NCBI RefSeq assembly: GCF_016725325.1
Contig: NZ_CP068083.1
Span: 4,092,001 to 4,156,000, forward strand
Direction: 5' to 3'
Source of the DNA: Sphingobacterium spiritivorum
GTDB taxonomy: Bacteria > Bacteroidota > Bacteroidia > Sphingobacteriales > Sphingobacteriaceae
DNA: 64,000 nt
Below the pieces are notes generated by a model. The model was not told the origin of the DNA. It saw only the letters and a list, made by a program, of their open reading frames with translations, and made no database searches. Made by a program: the position numbers and the translations under genes. Of this stretch, positions 60,231-64,000 are shown piece after piece. Each line of letters opens with the position of its first letter. Positions within the stretch are counted from its first letter, which is position 1.

Positions 60231-60569
60231 TTATTTGTAAAGAGATTCTTTTTTGAATTTTTTAGCAAGAAGTGCATAGACATGGACTCTGTACTTGTTT
60301 TTGTTAGATTTTCCGAGTTTTTCGATGACTTCTGAAATGGCTGCATCTAATTCCGGACTGTCTTTCAAGCCTAATTTTTTGATTAGAAAATTGTTCTTAA
60401 GTCTGGCTAATTCTTCTTTGTCTGATGCTGCTACTGTTTCTGCATCAGCTTTGTAAATGGATGGACCAAGGCCTTTTGCAACAGCATGAATCAGCGATTC
60501 GTCCAGTCCAAGATTTAGTTTTTTTGCTTCTGCAACATATGCAGCTACTTTTTCATCTAATTTACTCAT
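60231..60569 (-). CDS. DUF2853 family protein
   Basis: A 112-residue cytoplasmic helical protein. The pattern KLDEKVAAYVAEAKKLNLGLDESLI at the N-terminus (residues 3-27) and YRVHVYALLAKKFKKES at the C-terminus are those of DUF2853. The function is not known to me. It is convergent with the CBM9-like gene; about 225 bases to the next gene hold the L31 promoter. Confidence 0.87.
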   Translation of the reverse strand: MSKLDEKVAAYVAEAKKLNLGLDESLIHAVAKGLGPSIYKADAETVAASDKEELARLKNNFLIKKLGLKDSPELDAAISEVIEKLGKSNKNKYRVHVYALLAKKFKKESLYK

Positions 60570-60725
60570 AACGATTAAAAATTTAGTTGTGATAATCCGA
60601 TACTTAATTTGCTATAGCAAACTGAATATCAAACATTAGAGAAGAGATAAATGTTTTAAGAAATTTATTTTTGCCGTCAGAGTAGGAAAGAAGTTTAAAA
60701 TCTTTGATATTTGATGCGAAAATTG

Positions 60726-60756
60726 TTGCATTTAAAAAATACTATAATTATCTTTG
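60726..60756 (+). promoter_or_regulatory. Bacteroidota-type promoter for the L31 gene
   Basis: TTG at 60726-60728, a 20-base spacer and TATCTTTG at 60749-60756 match the -33/-7 consensus. Initiation near 60763 gives a leader of about 32 bases. Confidence 0.75.
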
Positions 60757-60794
60757 CACCTCAATTGTTGAATATACGTAATCATAGATAAAAA

Positions 60795-61043
60795 ATGAAA
60801 AAAGATTTGCATCCATCAAACTACAGATTAGTTGTTTTTAAAGACATGTCAAATGACTACGCTTTTATAACTAAATCTTGTGTAGATACAAAAGAAACAA
60901 TCCAATGGGAAGACGGAAATGAGTATCCTTTGATTAAGTTAGAGATTTCTCACACTTCACACCCGTTTTATACAGGTAAAATGAAATTGGTTGATACAGC
61001 AGGACGTATTGACAAATTCCGTAGCCGTTACAACAAAAAGTAA
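60795..61043 (+). CDS. rpmE2: 50S ribosomal protein L31, type B (zinc-independent)
   Basis: An 82-residue ribosomal protein. The start MKKDLHPSNY, the central YPLIKLEISHTSHPFYTGKM and the end DKFRSRYNKK are those of L31 type B. The CxxC zinc ribbon of type A L31 is missing, as expected for this type. It is a strong single-gene unit with its own promoter and terminator. Confidence 0.96.
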   Translation: MKKDLHPSNYRLVVFKDMSNDYAFITKSCVDTKETIQWEDGNEYPLIKLEISHTSHPFYTGKMKLVDTAGRIDKFRSRYNKK

Positions 61044-61074
61044 TTGTTGCTTTTACTTAAAAGAGTATTATATT

Positions 61075-61104
61075 AATCCCGGTAATCTTTATCGGGATTT
61101 TTTT
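61075..61104 (+). terminator. Rho-independent terminator after rpmE2
   Basis: AATCCCG pairs with CGGGATT across an 11-nt loop and is followed by six T. It ends 20 bases before the GlmU-like start, so the promoter of that gene must overlap it. Confidence 0.8.
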
Positions 61105-61123
61105 GTGTACTTTTATATTTTCT

Positions 61124-62332
61124 ATGGCTGTTGATATTATTCTATTTGATAGAGCTTCCTGGAGAGATCATCTCCTGCCTTTGGTATACACCAGGCCGGT
61201 TGGGGACTTGCATATCGGAATATTATCATTAGCAGACAAGTGGGGTAAGATTTTCAACTGTAAGAGCAGTTATTATACTGAGCCGTATCTTGCTGTACGA
61301 TTTCCGACTTTGATTACAACAGAAGAAGCTGTTGTTTTGAAAGCTAATGTCTGCCCTTCAGAAGCACTCATAGCTGCTATACATCAGCTAAAGGAAGGAG
61401 AAATCCTCTATCATAAAGAAGAATGGATTGCATTTCGGATTAAATCAACAGATATTGACAGTATATGGGCCAGAGAGCACTTCGATAATCTGCGTCCTGT
61501 AGACTTCCTTTATGATATATCTTATATCCGGTATCCGGAAGATATATTCAGGCATAATAGTGCACAACTTCAATTTGATTATGCATTATTGACGCAAGGC
61601 AGAAGCTCGCAGTCTTTGTCCGGTACAAATCAACTGATAGGAGACCGTATATTTATTGAAGAAGGAGTATTTGCAGAATGTTGCTCTTTCAATACAACTG
61701 ATGGACCTGTTTATCTGGCTAAAGGTGCTGAAATCAGTGAGGGAAGTCATTTGAGAGGGAATGTGGCGATAGGACAACAGGCAAGAGTTAAGATGGGTAC
61801 CCGGATTTATGGAAATGTATCGATAGGTATTCACAGTACAGTAGGAGGAGAGCTTGGTACACTGGTAATGGGTGCGTATTCCGCCAAAGGTCATGACGGA
61901 TATCTGGGCTGTGCTGTAATAGGGAATGGATGTAACCTCGGAGCTGGTACCAGTAATTCAAATCTGAAGAATAACTGGAAGCCTGTAAGCATATATGATT
62001 ATGCGCTGGATAATATCCGTCATACGGGCCTCAGAAAGTGTGGGTTGATTATGGGAGATTATGCAATGAGTGGGATTAACACTTCCTTCAATACGGGTAC
62101 AGTAGTAGGAGTGGGAGTTCAATATGCAAGACCAGGATATTCTCCTAAATTTATACCTGATTTTAGCTGGTGTACAGATAGCCTAACTGAAGAATATCGC
62201 TGGGATAAATTTGAGGAGATGCTCCGTGATATGAAAGAGATGAAAGCAGAACCCTATCATGATGATGAGGTGGAGCTGCTAAAACATGTATATACGTTGA
62301 CACAAAATAATAGATTAAAATATCAATTCTAA
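61124..62332 (+). CDS. GlmU-family sugar nucleotidyltransferase-like protein
   Basis: An N-terminal half resembling a nucleotidyltransferase (starts MAVDIILFDRASWRDHLLPL, about residues 1-180) is joined to a left-handed beta-helix with hexapeptide repeats (about 190-330; IGDRIFIEEGVFAECC, LRGNVAIGQQARVKMGTRIYGN), as in GlmU and related sugar-phosphate acetyl/nucleotidyltransferases. Canonical GxGTRM-type donor loop is not seen, so catalysis in the N-terminal half is uncertain. The family is widespread in Bacteroidota. A TTG at 61103 is in frame; the ATG at 61124 is preferred. It is 16 bases upstream of tpiA. Confidence 0.82.
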   Translation: MAVDIILFDRASWRDHLLPLVYTRPVGDLHIGILSLADKWGKIFNCKSSYYTEPYLAVRFPTLITTEEAVVLKANVCPSEALIAAIHQLKEGEILYHKEEWIAFRIKSTDIDSIWAREHFDNLRPVDFLYDISYIRYPEDIFRHNSAQLQFDYALLTQGRSSQSLSGTNQLIGDRIFIEEGVFAECCSFNTTDGPVYLAKGAEISEGSHLRGNVAIGQQARVKMGTRIYGNVSIGIHSTVGGELGTLVMGAYSAKGHDGYLGCAVIGNGCNLGAGTSNSNLKNNWKPVSIYDYALDNIRHTGLRKCGLIMGDYAMSGINTSFNTGTVVGVGVQYARPGYSPKFIPDFSWCTDSLTEEYRWDKFEEMLRDMKEMKAEPYHDDEVELLKHVYTLTQNNRLKYQF

Positions 62333-62348
62333 ATAAAAATAAATTAAC

Positions 62349-63116
62349 ATGCGTAAAAAAATCGTAGCAGGAAATTGGAAAATGAATCTGGACTACCAAA
62401 GTGGAGTAAGTTTATTTTCTGAGATTGTAAATATGGTTAAAGATGAAGTGATCGGACAGCAGGAAGTAGTGGTATGCAGCCCTGCGATCCACCTTTACAG
62501 TCTGGGTCAACTGGCTCATACAGCTGTAAATGTGTCTGTCGGTGCTCAAAATATTCATCAGGCAGAATCTGGCGCATATACAGGAGAGATTTCTGCTGCT
62601 CAGGTGAAATCTGTAGGTGCAGAATACGTTATTTTAGGACATTCTGAAAGAAGAGCTTATTTTGGCGAAACGGATGAGTTATTAGCAGAGAAAGTTAATA
62701 TTGCTTTAAAACACGGTTTGAAACCTATCTTCTGTATCGGTGAAACTAAAGATGAACGTGAATCGGGTAAATTCTTTGATATTATAAAGACGCAGTTAGA
62801 AAAAGGACTTTTTCATTTGTCAGCAGAACAATTCGCACAGGTTGTATTGGCCTATGAGCCTGTATGGGCAATCGGTACAGGACTGACTGCCTCTCCTGAA
62901 CAAGCACAAGAGGTACATGCTTTTATCCGTGAAACGCTGGCTAATCACTATGATCAGCAGCTTGCAGATGACACGACAATCCTTTACGGAGGAAGCTGTA
63001 ACCCTTCAAATGCACCGGACTTATTCAGTCAGAAAGATATTGACGGTGGATTGATCGGTGGAGCTTCTTTAAAATCGAGAGATTTTACAGATATCGTTAA
63101 AGTATTCAATTCGTAA
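62349..63116 (+). CDS. tpiA: Triosephosphate isomerase
   Basis: Interconverts dihydroxyacetone phosphate and glyceraldehyde-3-phosphate. Catalytic residues are Lys11 in GNWKMN, His in ILGHSERR and Glu in YEPVWAIGTG; the phosphate loop is LYGGS and GGLIGGASL. At 255 residues it is full length. It connects with the glycerol route (glpD makes its substrate) though it is not adjacent. Six bases separate it from prmA. Confidence 0.97.
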   Translation: MRKKIVAGNWKMNLDYQSGVSLFSEIVNMVKDEVIGQQEVVVCSPAIHLYSLGQLAHTAVNVSVGAQNIHQAESGAYTGEISAAQVKSVGAEYVILGHSERRAYFGETDELLAEKVNIALKHGLKPIFCIGETKDERESGKFFDIIKTQLEKGLFHLSAEQFAQVVLAYEPVWAIGTGLTASPEQAQEVHAFIRETLANHYDQQLADDTTILYGGSCNPSNAPDLFSQKDIDGGLIGGASLKSRDFTDIVKVFNS

Positions 63117-63122
63117 TACAAG

Positions 63123-63962
63123 ATGAAGTACAGCGAAGTAATCTTCACCTGTAATTCCGCAGAGGAATGGCAACAGGATCTTCTTATTGCTGAACTGGCT
63201 GAAATAGGCTTCGATACATTCGAAGATACTGAATCAGGATTTGCAGGATATATTCCTTCTGCAAATCTTGATCTCCAGCAACTGGAGACTATTCTGCTGC
63301 ATGCGCCTGAAGGATTAGATGTTCAGTATGTCATAAATGATCTGGAAGAACAAAACTGGAATAAACTATGGGAAAGCAACTTCAATCCCATAGTTGTAGA
63401 TGATCAATGCTATGTACGTGCGACATTCCACGAACATAAGGAGCAATATCCGTATGAAATCATTATAGATCCTAAAATGTCTTTCGGAACAGGTCATCAT
63501 CAGACAACTTCCATGATGCTCTCCTTTATTCTGGAGAATGATTTTCAGGGAAAACAGGTTCTGGATATGGGATGTGGCACCGGAATTTTAGCTATACTTG
63601 CTTCATTTCGCGGGGCGACGCATGTTTTTGCTGTCGATTATGATCCCATTTGTATAGATAGTGTTGAAGAAAATAAAATATTGAATAACGTCAGTAATAT
63701 TGAATCTCAAGTGGGTTCTTATGAAGTGCTGAAAGACCGTTTATTTGATACTATACTGGCTAATATCAATAGAAATATACTTTTAGAGCAATTTGAACAA
63801 TATGCAGCTTCTTTAAAAGATAAAGGAGAATTGTATATTAGCGGCTTTTATGATGGTGAGGATTTGGCTATTTTGTCTGATAAGGCTAAACAACTGGGAT
63901 TCTCATTTGTTATGAAGAAAGTGCTGGATGGTTGGTGTTCAGCAAAATTCACTAAAGCATAA
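63123..63962 (+). CDS. prmA: Ribosomal protein L11 methyltransferase
   Basis: Trimethylates lysines of ribosomal protein L11. The N-terminal substrate-recognition domain (about 1-110) is followed by the PrmA motifs DPKMSFGTGHHQTTSMML, VLDMGCGTGILAI and LANINRNILLEQ. At 279 residues it is full length. Start and stop are tight against tpiA and the following mpl gene, so the three form an operon. Confidence 0.94.
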   Translation: MKYSEVIFTCNSAEEWQQDLLIAELAEIGFDTFEDTESGFAGYIPSANLDLQQLETILLHAPEGLDVQYVINDLEEQNWNKLWESNFNPIVVDDQCYVRATFHEHKEQYPYEIIIDPKMSFGTGHHQTTSMMLSFILENDFQGKQVLDMGCGTGILAILASFRGATHVFAVDYDPICIDSVEENKILNNVSNIESQVGSYEVLKDRLFDTILANINRNILLEQFEQYAASLKDKGELYISGFYDGEDLAILSDKAKQLGFSFVMKKVLDGWCSAKFTKA

Positions 63963-63968
63963 TTCATA

Positions 63969-64000
63969 ATGCGTATTCATTTTATTGCAATAGGCGGGAG
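63969..64000 (+). CDS. mpl: N-terminus of a Mur ligase, probably Mpl (UDP-MurNAc:tripeptide ligase), partial
   Basis: The window ends 10 codons into a gene reading MRIHFIAIGG, the start of Mpl/MurC-type Mur ligases (FIAIGGSAMHNLA is the expected continuation). Mpl recycles cell-wall tripeptide by linking it to UDP-MurNAc. It starts 6 bases after prmA. Only ten residues are visible, so Mpl versus MurC is decided on the RIHFIAIGG pattern. Confidence 0.6.
   Translation, partial: MRIHFIAIGG

Noticed and set aside
60795..61043. L31 lacking its zinc cysteines as a damaged gene
   Set aside because: Type B L31 naturally lacks the CxxC motif; the sequence is full length and has a strong promoter.
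1..64000. tRNA, rRNA, CRISPR, prophage or insertion sequence
   Set aside because: Reading the intergenic regions on both strands I found no cloverleaf, repeat-spacer array, transposase, integrase or phage gene.

Overview
The window is chromosomal DNA from a Bacteroidota bacterium, most likely a Sphingobacterium or close Sphingobacteriaceae relative. The reasons are the family content (a SusD tail, DUF3822 next to rsmD and coaD, DUF3810, DUF2853, OprP-type porin, RagB-like and Gfo/Idh/MocA secreted enzymes, a DUF1080 protein), the almost complete lack of Shine-Dalgarno sequences, and several good Bacteroidota promoters of the form TTTG-N17-21-TAnnTTTG. Coding density is high. I see no rRNA, tRNA, CRISPR array, insertion sequence, integrase or phage gene, so this looks like a stable chromosomal segment.

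Layout. 1-5.5 kb: the end of a SusD gene, a PBP4-type carboxypeptidase, an UMF1-type MFS carrier, a LutA-like Fe-S protein, a Tat-type TIM-barrel sugar isomerase and an unknown secreted protein. 5.6-10.7 kb: three tandem POT-family peptide transporters. 10.9-18.7 kb: housekeeping genes (polyprenol-phosphate sugar transferase, ruvB, RecD-like helicase, DUF3822-rsmD-coaD, DbpA-like helicase). 18.8-27.4 kb: a four-gene MacAB-TolC-type efflux operon (minus strand) divergent from a response regulator/histidine kinase pair of the sigma-54 activator type. 27.5-31.4 kb: a Crp-type regulator, an SRPBCC protein, IscA- and IscS-type Fe-S genes, an MscS channel and an unlisted 48-residue small protein. 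31.4-38.4 kb: an FAD oxidoreductase and a glycerol module (glpD-glpK-glpF-glycerophosphodiesterase) divergent from its DeoR-type regulator.

38.6-43.3 kb: a secreted oxidoreductase plus a giant HEAT/double-DUF1080 protein, possibly an oxidative glycoside-cleaving pair. 43.5-48.4 kb: a YCF48-like propeller protein, YceH, a deacetylase, a nucleoid-associated protein and a DUF3810 membrane metalloprotein. 48.7-50.6 kb: an ECF sigma factor with a small membrane protein, another small membrane protein and Hsp20. 50.6-56.6 kb: lpxB and an agmatine-to-putrescine pair (aguB and aguA) with a class B1 metallo-beta-lactamase between them and a porin behind. 56.7-60.2 kb: a GH109-type enzyme divergent from a sugar-kinase-like protein and a CBM9-like protein, with two LacI-type operators between them. 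60.2-64 kb: DUF2853, ribosomal protein L31 type B, a GlmU-like protein, tpiA, prmA and the first codons of a Mur ligase (mpl).

The most unusual signal is an unlabelled repeat. A hairpin with a CGGGGAG loop is followed by an identical 23-nt tract and then TTATGAAA. It occurs twice, on opposite strands (18792-18846 and 48465-48521), in unrelated intergenic regions. Also notable are two 16-bp dyads exactly 22 bp apart in front of the two-component genes, the metallo-beta-lactamase inside the agmatine cluster, and a GlpF whose first NPA motif is SPA.
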